A stretch of DNA of 64,000 nucleotides from Pieris napi (Eukaryota; Arthropoda; Insecta; Lepidoptera; Pieridae). Of the stretch, positions 37,901 through 52,900 are shown piece after piece. The DNA is taken from contig NC_062254.1 in assembly GCF_905475465.1 (NCBI RefSeq), positions 7,398,001-7,462,000 on the forward strand. Reading direction: 5' to 3'. Made by a program: the position numbers and the translations under genes. Positions within the stretch are counted from its first letter, which is position 1, and the number at the start of each line of letters is the position of its first letter. The notes under the pieces are model-generated. The model was not told the DNA's origin, searched no databases, and worked only from the letters and a program-made list of their open reading frames with translations.

Positions 37901-40900
37901 GTACCGCACAACCCTCCCAAAGGCCGACAACAAATTTAAATTAAATTAAAACTTGCCCTCGAACCGGGAATCGAACCCGGTACCCCTCACCTAGCTGCCA
38001 CTTAATAAGACCGCTAGGCTATGAGGCCCCTATTCATGTTATTAATACAATATAAAAACTATAACCTCCCAATGTATGTTCGAAATTCAAAATTTACACC
38101 GAAAACGAAGCGAAACGCTTCAAAGACGCGTTTATTTTAATACTAACAAAAAATATAATTACCGTAATTAAGTTAATTATATTTATGTATTAATTAATCA
38201 GATTTAACAGCTCACATTATATAATATTTTCTTATATCAAGATTCGCAATGCTGTCGTTGGAATTTATATGCATTATGCAAAAGGATGTTTATGTAATGA
38301 TACTGTCACTTGTGGGCGGAGAAAGTATTGATGCAGTAAAACACGGTAATGTAACACTTCTTACAGATGACTGAGGGTATTGGGTTCGATTCCCGGTTAA
38401 GTGTATATAATGAGTTTGTAAATAAATTAATACAAACATATATTATATTCATTTATTTACAAAACTAAGCTACTAGCTTTATAATATGTAATTTTTAATT
38501 TATTTACTATACACTTTTAGACAAGAATTCATTACACTGCTAACTTTTACTAATATTCTCATAATAATAAGATAATAACAAATAATTTTATTATGTATGT
38601 GACATAAGAATTTTTGGTAAGATGGGCACAAGAAAGGTTGGAAAACACTAATTTAAACCATACTAGTAGTACCAAATTAATATAATTATATTTATAGCTA
38701 CTTTGGATCGATTACTTGACATCGAGGTAATCATTTGTAACAAATTCCTAGTAATCCTATGCCATATTGCGACGGTCAAAGACACATTCTTATCTTTTGT
38801 TTATAATTACACAAATGGTCAGCAAATGTGGATAAGTACCTTTACATTTTGTTTATAGATATTGATTACGAAGTTAGGCGTGTACGTTTACTAGTAAAAT
38901 GTATGGTTCATTAAAAAGTGTTTTTTTTTTTAAATTAACAGGCGGCAAACGGGCCTCTGACATCTGATGTTAAGTTTTACCGCCGGCCTTTTAGGAACTC
39001 GTATCTGATGTTCTGTGTATGTGTAAGGTAAAGAGACCTTTCACGACGTCCGGATATAACGACGAAATTGAAGTGGTCCTTTCATCGTCGTTATACCCGA
39101 AATTCACATCCAAATTTTTATATTGAATGTCAGATATGTACTACGTATGAACTTTGCAACCCGAGAAAAATCACGTTCACGGAATGTTTTGTTTTATTTC
39201 AATTGTTTTCACTTGAATAGTATTATCGAATTGCTCAATAGTTTCAGTAATAGTAAACCAATTGCCTCATAAATCAAACTAAACAGTCACATTAGCTATT
39301 TAATTTTTCAATTGTGTAAAGAAGTAGTAATATGTGGCGAAATGTATGTGTGTGGTTGTTAACGCGCTGTAGATTGAGATGAACCGGTTAAAGATGGGCC
39401 AGTGCGATAGGATACATAAGCATAGGAATTTTAGTTGAGATTTAGCACTACGTCATAAACGTATTAAACTTGACTTAATACGGGAGTGTAAATTTAAAAT
39501 TCAAAAATCATTTAATCATATAGGTAACACAATGTACACTAACAATTAACAAATAATAGAACTTTTGCCAGTTCACTCATCGGAAAATGAAAAAGGTCCG
39601 ATAACCTATGTAATTCGTTAACTAAAACGAATACATATGATTCGGTGTACCTGATTGGTACACCGAATTTGCCATTTGCAAAAGGTTAGTCCTAGCTGTG
39701 GGCACATGAAGTAACGGCAATGTACCAATCAGGTACATTGAAGCTAAGGTACTGAAGTACTGCCGAATTATATTTCATTAAAAGCGACAAGGGACTCAAC
39801 TTACTCCAGGCCTTCCGCTGTAGTAAGCTCAAACCACGATCGCATCAAGTATGCCCTCGGGTCGCTTTCGCAGTTGAAGACCTTGAACCTTCTCTTTCTC
39901 TCCCCTCCCTGGCCAAAAGAGATCTTATTCTGCTGATCTCTCTTCTTCATAATACTGCATCATTATTTTCTTACAGAACATCATGCATATCTAGGAAAAT
40001 AAAAATGTTCACAATACACGGATTAAAATAAATACATTTGTGTAGGCGGTAATCTTCAATATTTCTTTGGTATCACGTGCTTTCAAGAAGCCTAATAAAA
40101 ATCTTATCCAATCACTCCAATCGTAATGACCCTGTCTTGTATTAACACGTTTCCGATATTTGTGTACAATGTATTTTCAAACAAAACCGGAATGTCTTAA
40201 CTAAGTATTAGATTAATCTACATTTACTCGAAGACTAACTGACTGACTCGAATGTCATTTGTTTTTTGAATTTTTTTCAATCGAAAAAATCATGTACAGA
40301 AATAGTATTTCAAACCTATGCTAATATATAGTAGACTTGCATTGTTTATTTAAACACTAATCGCAAGAAGTACTGATTCGGATTAAGAATTAGTTAGACA
40401 TGTTAGTATGTAGCTACTGAAAAGGTAGTCTAAGTATAAAACATATTAAGGCGAAACGAATTTCGCGGGAGCTGTTTGTTAGTATGTGTGATTTCGTGTT
40501 CATTTGTTTTTAGTCATGATTTGTTCATTTATTTCTAGTAAATATATACTGTGGTTCTAAGTGAGTGAATTTTTGGAATCCCAAGTTAATCGATAAATAA
40601 TAAGTAATAAATAATGTTTAAAATATAGGAAATTATAGCATGACTGAATGTTGAATTACGCTTAACTATATGCCGGAGATATTTTGTTAACAATTTGTTA
40701 GAGCTGTCGTAGTAATTAACTGCACTAACCACGGTGAAAGCTTGTATGGAAAAGCAGTTCATCATTGTTAAGACCGGGTACGTTGAATGTCTTTTAGGTT
40801 AATTGGACACTTTTGAATATACCATAGAAGATAAAAGCAATGTTTTTATAGTTAAATACGATGACCGTGTAAAAACGACTCTAAACTTATATTAGACTAG

Positions 40901-43900
40901 CAGACCGGCCAAGCGTTGCTGTGGCTAAGGTTTTTGTTATATTACATAGTAGCAAACTATTCATGGGAAACGGTAGGAGAACACCAGTCATGGGGACCAC
41001 CATGCCTTTTTGGTGGTTATGCCATTAAATTGTAGCTTATGTGAAACGTTGGTACTTTCAACACAGCGCCATCTGTTAGAATTGTGACTATCAAATAATA
41101 AACAAATATTTTGCAATCAAATAATATTGTGGGTATAAATTGAGATGTAAGCTATCCTATCTTTTAAGTTGGATCAAACTACACACAGTGTGCAAATTTG
41201 ATTGATATCGGTTCGGTAGTTTAGGAGTCCATCGCGGACAAACAACGTGACACGTAATTTATATATATTAAGATAAGTCTTAACAACATGTTATAACAAT
41301 GGAAATTCAAAACAATAATTAAATACTCTTGCTTCAAATAATAATTAATCGTAGGAATTAAATATTGGAAATGTATGATGTCGCACTAGGATATAGATAA
41401 TTAAAGCATATTTGCGTGTACATGTCACATAGACAATCACTTTCCTAGAGGAAGTTACAGACTAGTAAACGATAGATAAGTAACTTCCTATATTTATTTG
41501 CGAATCAGTGCCGGGGTCGGTACTACAGTATTATATTTATTCACACAGTAATGTTAGTGCTCCTATTGCTGATAGAGATTACATTAATTTTTCTTGTTTT
41601 TTTTTTTTAGTATTAACCCTTTATTTAGCAATTTTTTCTAGAATGCAGGAAAATTGCGGTACACATTTAGATTTCTATGAAGGATAAATTAATGTTGTCA
41701 AATAAAACTTCAAATTTTATCATAAAAATATATATTATATACATTATATGTATATCAACTACAAAAAACTAAATTGGCGATTTAAAAGCCGGCGAGTTTT
41801 CTTTATTTGAGAATTGGCAATAAATGTTATTTTAGAAGCAAAATTTTGTTACGTATATATGAATAAATTAATTTTGGTTTTAGCATACAAAAACAACCTC
41901 ATTTTCGGGTTTCTTAAGTATTGTCAAACTTCATAGACTAATAATTATTTTGACATCTGAATAAACTTGTCTTGAATAATTGTGACCACAGTGGTCACAA
42001 TTATTCAATTAACAATAATTCGCATCTTCCCACACTTTTATTCACATTATTCTTTAACATATGGCGAGGTCGCTGGCCCTTTGAGCAGCGATAAACTCCA
42101 TTTGTACTACTTTTATTTCCATTGTTCGAATTGATTACTTTATCTAGAAACATTTTAAATTATATACCCTAGGCTTATTGAAACCGGAAGAATAGGGTCG
42201 ACGGTAGCTTGTAATATTGCTTCATGACTTAAAACTATTGTATATTGTAAATAATGTCATGAACGAGTAAGCCGATTTCAAAAATTCTTTAACAATTAAA
42301 TTGCTTCATTATCCCTAAGTAACATGGACTATTAATATCTAAATTTAATATCCAGCCGTGCATAGCCGATATTTATGAAAATTTATTAAATTGATTTTAA
42401 TTCAATTTCTTGATTATATTCGGCCGCAGGAGTTTTATAATTGAAAGATATAATATCTGCGTAATCCGCATTTTTTTGGGTTTTAGCTAACTACAATACA
42501 ATTTATACATATGTTGACATTTTCCACATTTCCAAAGAGGAAATATTTTAGAAAGCGGGAAGACTTTGACTTTATTTAGCAGTAGTAATAATTTATTTTT
42601 ATGTATATTATTAAGTTGCAGTGTGTTACGTATTTGGCTTATGTTTTCTGTTTCATATACATATTATGTTTAACATTGTTTTGACTGTTTATTGTCTAAG
42701 TGTTTTCTTTTTTATAATATGCATCTGTGTAGATTACTCATAAATAAACGCCTTTTTTGACGTTTTATGTACTGGCATAGACCAAAGACAATAAGAAGAA
42801 GAGATATTAAATACTTTCAGCATCTTGACCGTAAACATCAATTAAATCGCATTAACGATGAAATAAACGTAAAAACCGATTAATGTCAATCGAATTGCCA
42901 TCTGGGCGACGTAGGGGCGACCTAAATATTTTCAGGTCATCGTTGGTCTACAAGTGTAGATTAATTAAATAATAATTTTACTAACAGTCAAAAGATTGTA
43001 TGTTATCTGTGAAATTTATTACCATAACGCTGTGATACTCTGTGGGCGTTCGACCTTGTGTAGGCGTAAAATAAAATTCGATACACGGTCATGTCTATAT
43101 GCTATTTGAATTATTATGTTCACAATAGTCAGTGCGTTAATCCGAATATTTGTATTTAAAATCAAAGCTAGAAATATTTATAAAACCTTACGGTACCGTC
43201 CAGCTTAATATTGCAAAGTATATATAATAGATTAAATCGAATTAATGTAAAAAAATATTAACATAAATGCTTGCATTACCAGCGCTGCATCATATACCAG
43301 CTTCCACTTGTTCGTATTCAACGAAGAGCGATTCGAATCCTTGACGACCAGTCACTTTGCGGCTTAATTTAATCCCATCACGTTGCGTAGAGACTAGAGA
43401 CGTTGGGTCTCTCTGAATCTTCTACCGCATTTACCATAGAGTGTTCAGAGTTGTCATCGGACTTCGAGGCAGAATACGAAATTCCACCCATATCACCTCG
43501 ACGTCCGTTGATCCACAAGTTTTTTAATGCAGTTTTTGCCGCGCACCACCACTATGTAGAACAAGCTGCCCACTGAAGTGTTTCCGAACAAATTAACAAA
43601 ACAAAAAAAACAAACAAACAACAAGAAAAAGGCTTACCAATTCCTAAAGAGCCGGCAACGCACTTGCAATGAGAATTTGCCAGAGGCTAAAACGTTTTAA
43701 GTAAACTTCACAAATCGGATAAGAAACTGATACGTCCGAGCTGTCAAAGATCTTATTAGCTAATACTTTACAAAGCTATCGCTATAAGGGTACGTACGTA
43801 CGTACCCTTGTACGAACTTCCGTTTACTTCAAATGGGTCTAAGGGGCGATATACTGCTTTCCTAAAAAGGGATAGTACATAGGTATATAACCAGATGATA

Positions 43901-46900
43901 ACTTATTACCATTTTTCATTTGTTTTCAGTATCATAAAACTAGAGTAAATCGAAACTGGTACTGTGAATACGGATCCAACTAAAAGCTTTTCAAAATGTG
44001 TATTGTGTAATAAAAATATTTTTATGAAGCTTGGCAACAATTTGTAAAATGTGAAATGGTTATCTGTTTAAAACACAATATTATATTCTATAAAAATTTT
44101 GGGATGGTCACACTTTCTTTTCTTTTATAAATTTGGTTATTTCTTGTGTTCCAATAATTGAATAATTACACTCGAATATAAAGAAGTTACGATTCAAAAG
44201 TACAAGAGTTTTGTACTTTCATAATCTAAACATAATGTTAAAAATACAATAAATCATAATTATTAAATGACAAACAACTAACAATAATTATTACATATCA
44301 CTTTATATTTAAAATGCACGCGCGTCATATAACAATAATTATGGTAACTTATCATCCTTAATAAATACATCTGACAATTGGCATTAAGATATCAGGCAAA
44401 ATGCCTGGCCATCCACAAAAAAACAAAAAGTTTCGAATTGTAAACCTTATTGGTATTTTTTATAACTGGCCAGTTTGAGGTATTCATTTAAATCTCTGCC
44501 CAAACGTCAGTGACCAGTTTACCTCACTATTTGTTATGACATAGTTGCATAAGTAGGCGTGTTTTTGGTGAGGACGTATGTGAATGCGTTGTATTGACAT
44601 GCGCTTAAATGTTTGAATAATTTTAACTTTTACTTTCTACAAAATTAAGATCACATATAAGGCTATGAGCGCATTTAACACTCGTACGGTGAAGGAAAAT
44701 ATAACGAAAAAATTTATGTCAGGTACAGAAGGTTGATCACCTACTTGCCTATTAGACATCTGAGGCCCAGACCTAAAAGGTGGAAGGTTCTTAAATAATT
44801 TCATAATAATATAATACGTTCACTAGATAATTTATTTAATAATTCTTCTAGTGTATAAATCTAAAAAAATATATTTTGTATCTGAGCCAACTAATCTCCT
44901 TTGTAAGAAATTTTCACTTTGGAAAGTATAAAGCCCTACAATATACCTCTCATCATTCAATTAAACTTGAGTTTAATAAAAGTAAAAAAGGGTCATTCAT
45001 CAAACAGGTCCATTTGAAAAAAGTTCCTAGGAGTTTAACAAAAACATGTCTAAAAGAAACTTCTTTCTAAAGGTTTCATGACATATGGTATTTTGACTCT
45101 CGTTAATAACGTAATTTATTTGTCATACTCGACGCCGTATCGACTCTAAATTCTACTCTTAGGCCCGTATTCTAGAACGGTATTCAAAATTATATCTAGT
45201 TTTTCGTTTAAAAACTATTTTTTCTGTGTGAAGTTTAACATATTTGACAGCACTCAAGACGCCTTGTCACTTGAGATACTAATTATATTATGCGCCTTAG
45301 ATTCAGAAATGAGAGGATCAGTCATAAATTACGTATCCCGTATGCCAAAATCAAATAAATTTGTAATGGGTGTAATTTAATATTCTGCCTGTTCGTTAAG
45401 ATCTTTTATACAATTCTCTCAATATTTTAAGCGTGTAAGCGGTGAGCGTAAACTGACTTCCCGTCCCTGACTTTAACACTTACACATTAAGGTATCCATT
45501 ATTAGAACTTTTTATTAAGGAAATGGGTTAGTCCGCCTACCTGATCGCTTTGTGCCATACCTGCTTTCGATAAAAAACGTAAACACTCTATTTTTAAAAC
45601 TTGTGATCAATACTGTATGTTGTTTTCACCAAGTTTTGTTGGAGAAATTTTAAACTGATTTGTGAAATATTAATATACAAATAGCATGATTAATGCGTCA
45701 TACTAATGTAAAGTTTATTGACATCGTTATTGCTATGTTCAGGTATAAATGTATAGTAGTCTGCAATTGTTGCATAGTTTCATATGCAAATAGTTCATTC
45801 TTTAAAATTGGGATAAGCGAGGTAAAAGGCGCGAAGCGAGCAGTCACAGATTACTAAAATTGTAAATTTTCTTAGACATTCTATTTTTAAATTTTGCCAT
45901 AGAGTAAATTTTTATGGTTCCTAATTTAAACACAAATATATAGGTGTAATAAAAGTATAATAACGTCAACTATTAATCCCAACGAGGCGATTTAAATGCA
46001 AATATGATAACTATTTAGGCAATGCCGATATAGTCGCTGCTATTATGCAGAAACAATTTTTATTTCGCAGGGACTCTAACCCAGAATGAGATAAACTAAA
46101 CGCTTGTCAAACTTAGCAATGCAATAAACTTTAAATCGTTTTAAAAGTGTTCGTTTAATTAATGTGTTGTGTTCTAAATTAAAATATAAATTCTTATTAA
46201 ATTACCCCAGGTTTACGTAATCCTAAGTTTTGGATTCAGTCCAAACTAATTCCGTAAAAAATCTAACGCTTCTAAAATTTAAAAACAGATTACATCGAAG
46301 AACATTTATATTTTTTGCTCAAGAAATGAATATAAGGTATAATTGAATATAAATCATTTGTTTTCTAAAACCGTATTATAAGCCTTAATTAGTTAAGCAA
46401 TGTGTTGTCACATTTATTTGGAACGTGGAACAAAAAAATTAGCAAATACCAATTCAAATTCAAGAGACTCGGCCCGAAATTTATTCTTTATATAAATACT
46501 CCTTTGAGCAAAAACTTTTAAAATTGGAACATAGTGCGCCGCTTCAGATTATTCACAATCCGCATATCTATTCGCTGTGGCCCCATTCACTCGCTCCGTG
46601 ACAAATAAAAAACTCACTCAGGACTGATATAAAATTCTAATTTTGAATCTCCCCCGCTGTTCTGATTTTAAAATGAGCGCCATTATATCATTGTAGTACG
46701 CAGATAAAAAAATATTCTGCAAAGCTCATTGACTATTATATACTGAAATTTTTTTAAATATTATTTTTTAGTCTTATCACCGGTTTAAAACGTTTTTTAT
46801 CTTTTCATTGACGTAAAACGGTTACCTATAACTGACAGTATTCTTTTTATAAATACTATACCTGAAATAACTTATCATACTATGATAATTATTAAACATA

Positions 46901-49900
46901 ATGTCATTCAATATATCGGTGTCGCTACTACCAAATAGGAATTAGTCCGAGCAGCCTTCAGTACTCTTTAGGGTAAGATTCAGAAACAATAATATAATAT
47001 AAGATAATATAAGATAACAATACATACGGGAGCTAAAGTCGAAATTGAAAGCTTACAAAAATATCTCTATTGGAGGTGTAGCAGCATGGCGCATGTCATG
47101 TTCATATTCAACGTCATGTCATGTTCAATTATTAAATCTATATATATAAAAATGAAACCCGTTTTCCGTTGTCACGACATCACGTGAAAACGGCTCGACC
47201 GATTTGTCTGATTTTTTTTGTTGTGTTTGTAATTGTCAGGAGAAGGTTCTTATAAAAGAAAAAAAGAAAAAAAATGCGCGGAAAATTAGAAAATTCAAGA
47301 ATACTTAACCACCATACAATTCGAACTTTTTGGTGTAACCTTATGGCGTTTGCCATAACACAACATTGACAGAATGCGTGCTGCAAATATCGTCAGAGGA
47401 TGTAAGAAAAATGAATATCGTTCAAAATAAATGCTTCGATCGCAGTTATTATATTGATAATATAATAATATGCGAGCCAGAGAAACAAACAAAGAATGTT
47501 GTATAACATAAAGCATTAGAATAATAAACTTTGTTTCTGAAATATTTTTTAATTCATTATACCAATTTGAAATCCATATTCATAGTTAAGACAGGACAAC
47601 GTCTGTCGGGTCCGCTAGTAATACTATAAACATGGAAAGTTTTATATAATGACACATTGTGGTTACCACGGCAACCGTGATTGCAATTGGACGACCTTGC
47701 TGTGTATGAAAATTACCTACTTAATATATCTTTTTGAATCAATAGTAACAATACTTTCAATATTTTACTTTAAAAAATCTTTAATTCTATGTTAACTTCA
47801 AGTCTCCTTGTGAATCGTAAAATAATCTTTATACTAGGAAAAACTTAAGTTTCTTAAGTGAACAAATATTTTTTTGATATTGAATATTAAGTATGTTTAT
47901 TGTTATGTAGCAAGACTTTTAGCATGGAATTTTGTGTTGGGATTTGGGAAGCACTTCTATAGACCCAAGTAGGCGTGTGTCAGGCACAGAAGGTTGATCG
48001 CCTACTTGCCTATTAGAAAAAAATGATTACGAAACAGATACAGAAATCTGAGAATTGTTTTTTTTTTAAATAATTAAAGTCAATTTCAAAATCAAAATAA
48101 CTTTATTCATATAGGTAAACAAGTACACTTATGAACGTCAAAAAATAAGTTAAATCAATTATATTATAATTAAATTGTTATAAATAAAATTATTGGTACT
48201 AAATTTACATTTACTACCAGTTCGCAAGTATATAATTAATATTATTTTATTTCTATTAAGAATTGACTCGGCAAGTATGACGTTTTAAAATTACGAGGAA
48301 AGCACGTCAGCATCTAGATCTAGGTTAATAAACGACTTGAGTACTAGGAAGATTTCTGTTAATATGTGGGGCAATGCTATGGTAAATATTAAATAAAACG
48401 CGGCGAAGATTTATAAAAAAATATAGTAAAATTGTGCGTCTATGGTCAATAGAATTTTAAATATCAAAATGTCTGCCCTAAACAATGGACGGAAGTCCAA
48501 CCGTCCTTATTGACTTTTATTTATTTATAGATAGGTATATTATATATAAATAAATAAAAGTTATAGTATATATATTAGCATCCATAGATTATTTTCATGC
48601 TTTTAACTTAAGTAACAACTCTTTGGCACTATTTCGAAGTTTGTACTGGCACTTTGGCACTGTTTCGAAGTTTGTTTGTGTACCTTAGGGCCGATTTACA
48701 TTATCTTAGTGTTTAGGAGAGTGCTTTAGTACAACTTGAAAGCCAAGTTCTTTAGCGTTTACTAAAGCAAGTAGCGTTTACATGTTTCAACTAAAGTACT
48801 ATCCTAAAGCACTCTCCTAAACACTAAGATAATGTAAATCGGCCTTTAAGTAAAGTTAAAAAGCCGGCAACGCACCCACTAAAAATGGCTGTCCATGGGC
48901 TGCGATGACTGCCAATTTTTTTTGGACAGCGATAGGTTTGTTGGTTTTTTATAACACGGGGTAAACGGGCATGAGTCTCACCTGATCTTAATTGATATGG
49001 CTACTCAATTGGCTGAAGGCTCATAAGTGCGTTGCCGGCCTTTTAATATTTTTTCCCTCTTTTTTACACAAACATGATTCATGTTGCAGTTAGACATTTG
49101 TTTTGTCACAGTTAACCGTGTAAAGATAATGCAGTTTGAACTTAACCTCATTTCTTATCGCTATTATAACTGACTTATCTATTACACGAATTAAATGAAA
49201 TATGAAATATTCACCGATTTCTTCTAGCAAGTCTACCACATAATTTTAATATTCAGTTGACAAATGATTTGGTACTCTTATTGTCATTTAACATATAAAC
49301 TCAGTTTATGTTATCTCCATACAACTGTCGCGGAATTACGTGGTACGAAAACTATATATTTACTGCAGTCGTGGGGTAAGCTTGCAGAATGGAACTCCCA
49401 GCGCATTTAATCGCTTAAACGGTGAAGAAAAATATCGTGAGGCAACCGCTTGTCAACCCAAAATGTCGACGGCGTGTATCAGGCACAGGAGGCTGATCAC
49501 CGAATGGCCGATGATATCATAAAAGAGATACAGAAATCTGAGGCCCAGATCTAATTTCGTAGCGCCACTGATTTATTTTTATAAATTCAGTTAGATTTGA
49601 TAAAGTCAGTTAAATTTGATAAAAAATCTCTTTAGAAATATATACGTAGTATCTATGCAATCACGCTAGTACAAATCACTTGTGTTTGTAAAACAAACCG
49701 CTAAGTTGCGTATTGGCTAGCGGTATTTTTTATACCAACAAGAACTGGCTTTGTGCTCGCCGCACACCATATACGGGACTAAGATTGCTGCGGTCAAAAT
49801 CCAGTCCAGGCGAGATTCTTCGAAGCGGGATTTCTTTCTGATTTAATTACCCTCGTCTGGACTCTTAATCCAAGAGGAAACTTCGCATCAACGATAATCC

Positions 49901-52900
49901 TGCAAAGCACATATTCTTAATTTGAAAATGGAACTGTAAAATTTTTAAATGTGAATGAAAAATAAAATGTGTTAAAGAAATAAATCTTGGAACAATGGTG
50001 AATTTGTAACCACTTTACCATAACGATTTAAATTGCTGATTACCGTTGGACTTCGCGTCTATTGTTTAGTTTTGAGAAAAGAACGGTAAAAAACAACTTT
50101 TCTTGCTGGCCAGTTTTAATTTGTGTTGTAATATATTCATTAATTTATCAACTTTTAATGAGGCACTTCAAAATATTTATTCGCCTTTCCGCCAAACAAA
50201 CTCGACCACACAACAATCTTACGCAATCGTTTTATCAACTGAATTCCACTACTTCGAATGACAAAAATTATGCAAACCACACAGCCGCCATTTTTGCTTT
50301 TCCGCAAAAAGTAATGAAATAATTCCATTTTCAAAAACTGCACAGAGTAGATCAAAATCACGTTTTAAAAATAAATCTTTTTTTACATGCAATTTGAAGC
50401 TGGCCAGCATATATTTAACAAGTCAACACCGGTGACCTTTTATAGTCATCTTGAATATTCACAGCGTAGGATGTTGAAATGAATGAGGATGACCTTTGAG
50501 AACCCCACCTGATGTTTGAATAAGACTGTGAGAAGCCGAAGATATGTATATTAAAATAGGGTTTTTATGAATATTAATGACAATTAGACTATGAATTCAA
50601 GGACATGTCTGATCGAGTTTGGTAAATTAAATATAGATTATTATTACATCAATTAATTACAGTATTTCAAATATTATATTTATTAACTGGCGGCCACCTT
50701 AAATAATACAGCTTGGTGATTATAGCCCGGAGGTCAACTAATTCCTGAACATAATTCCTTCGGGTACAATAAGTACTAATAAATGGTGTAGAAGTATCTT
50801 AATAGTCTGTGGTTACTTAATCAAAGTTCAAGATTTAATCTAGAAAAGTAGTAAATAAATAAAATAAATTAGTGGAGCTACAACCTTTTTAGGTCTGGCC
50901 CTCAGATTTCTGTATCTGTTTCACGAGCAATCCGGTTTCCTCACGATGTTTTCCTTCACCGTTTGAGCGAATGTTAAATGCGCATTTAGAAAGTCTATTG
51001 GTGCACAGCCAGGGATCGAACATACGACCTCATGGATGAGAGTCTCACGCTGAAGTCACTAGACCTACACTGCTCCTAGAAATGTAGTTTCGATATATGC
51101 GCTGTCCCAATACATTTTATCTAACAACTAAAAAATGGACATGCTAACGGAACTATCGCCATATTAGTTAACGAAGGTTTCACTTGTTTTTTGGAGCTAA
51201 CCATTTTTGTATACGACCACGCTTGAGGACTTTGCTAACTTCTATAAGCTTTAGTTTCTATTTAGATTGTATCTTGAATTGTTCTATAAAGATCAGTGTT
51301 ACCCTGGATCCAAGATTCTAATAGGTATATATAGTTTCTAATTTTTTATCGTATATCCTAGTCAGTGCTTAATAAATGAATGTTATCTACAATAATATTA
51401 TTTATTTTGCGACACCGCCGCCATACACATCAGTAATCCTTCTAGCCGTTTCTGCAGCACTGGTGACACGTTGGAACTTGTACTCGTAAATAACACGTTG
51501 AATAACACGAGTAAAACATTGAATTTAGAATACCCAACCAAAGAGGAGATATTTGAGGTCAAAGTGGCCAGTACGACAAAACGTACATATTATGTAAGGA
51601 CCTAATAATAAAAGCCTTTATTCACTAACCAAGTACATACATTTACATAATTTTAATTTAAATGATAAGATACAATTTTAACTATATTTGTCTATTATTT
51701 TTTTTACTCATCAGCAGCAGCAGTTTGTCATGTTATCTTCCGACATTGGGCCTCCCTTTGTTATTTCCAATCGTCAAGAGATCCATCATTCCGGCAGATC
51801 GCCAACCCATCTCTTTATTTGAATGAAATGAATTAGTACATTTTAAATGACTTAAAACGTGTTCAATTATGACGACATTTTTTCTTCACCGTTCGGAAAC
51901 ATAATTGGGCCATATACATAATTGGCGATTCAATAATACTATATTATAGAATCGCCCAGTGCCAGATGTATCATTAATAAATTACTCTCTAAACATACAT
52001 CTAAATAAACAATATTGTTTATTGACATTACTTTAATAGTTATTAATTATACTTATTAGTAAATATTAGAGACAATTCATCTTATTCATAAATATGCTTC
52101 AAATATAAAATATAACGTGTCACTTTGTAAATAAATAAAGAATGAAACCAATTAATGGAATTTGAAAGGGCCTAAGCTTGACACTTCATTGTCAATTACA
52201 ATTTGTCATTTGTCACAACAATGGAGTTGTTGTAAGAAATGTTTCTTTTTTTAAAATATGCAGCCATTATTTTTAAAAACCAAAGAGTTTTATTGTTATT
52301 TTTTTTTGTACTAAAACCTTTTTTATTTCTCACGATATTTTGTAGTGTTATGTGTATTGTTGCAATCGTGTTACGATTTGTGGTCGCCATGATTACATAA
52401 TTACAAAAACACGATGTAATGACGCATAAAACTCGTATGAAACAAAACACCAACGCAAATTAAAAACTCAGGCCACATGCGGTATTTAGCTTGTCATTAT
52501 GATCATAACAGGCATAATATTACATTACTAAAAATAAACGGTGTTAATCTAACAGGTTTTTATTAGAAAATTTATTATACAAACTTTAAAAAATCCAATT
52601 TATTTATTTAATGAAACTCCCTGATAACGACCATTATTTAAGCATTGACTTGTTTAAGCTATATGCTTTAAAGGAGTATTACGAATATCTATAGCGTTAA
52701 AACAACTGCATCATGAGCACACCCCACATAGACATTACACACACTATGCAGCCGATTTCGGTATTACTTAGTTAATAGTATTTAATATTTTTTTATTGAT
52801 TTTATTATTTCATAAATATTTGAACCTATGTATTCCATCTTTGGCTATATCTTAAGTATAATTGTTTTTTGTTATTTATAATCTATGTTAGGAATACAAA

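Noticed and set aside
37941..38032. tRNA gene on the minus strand
   Set aside because: Box A and box B are present but no closing acceptor stem or anticodon arm; continues as SINE body.
50062..50322. 86-codon frame in intron 1
   Set aside because: AT-rich composition, no motif, no splice borders.
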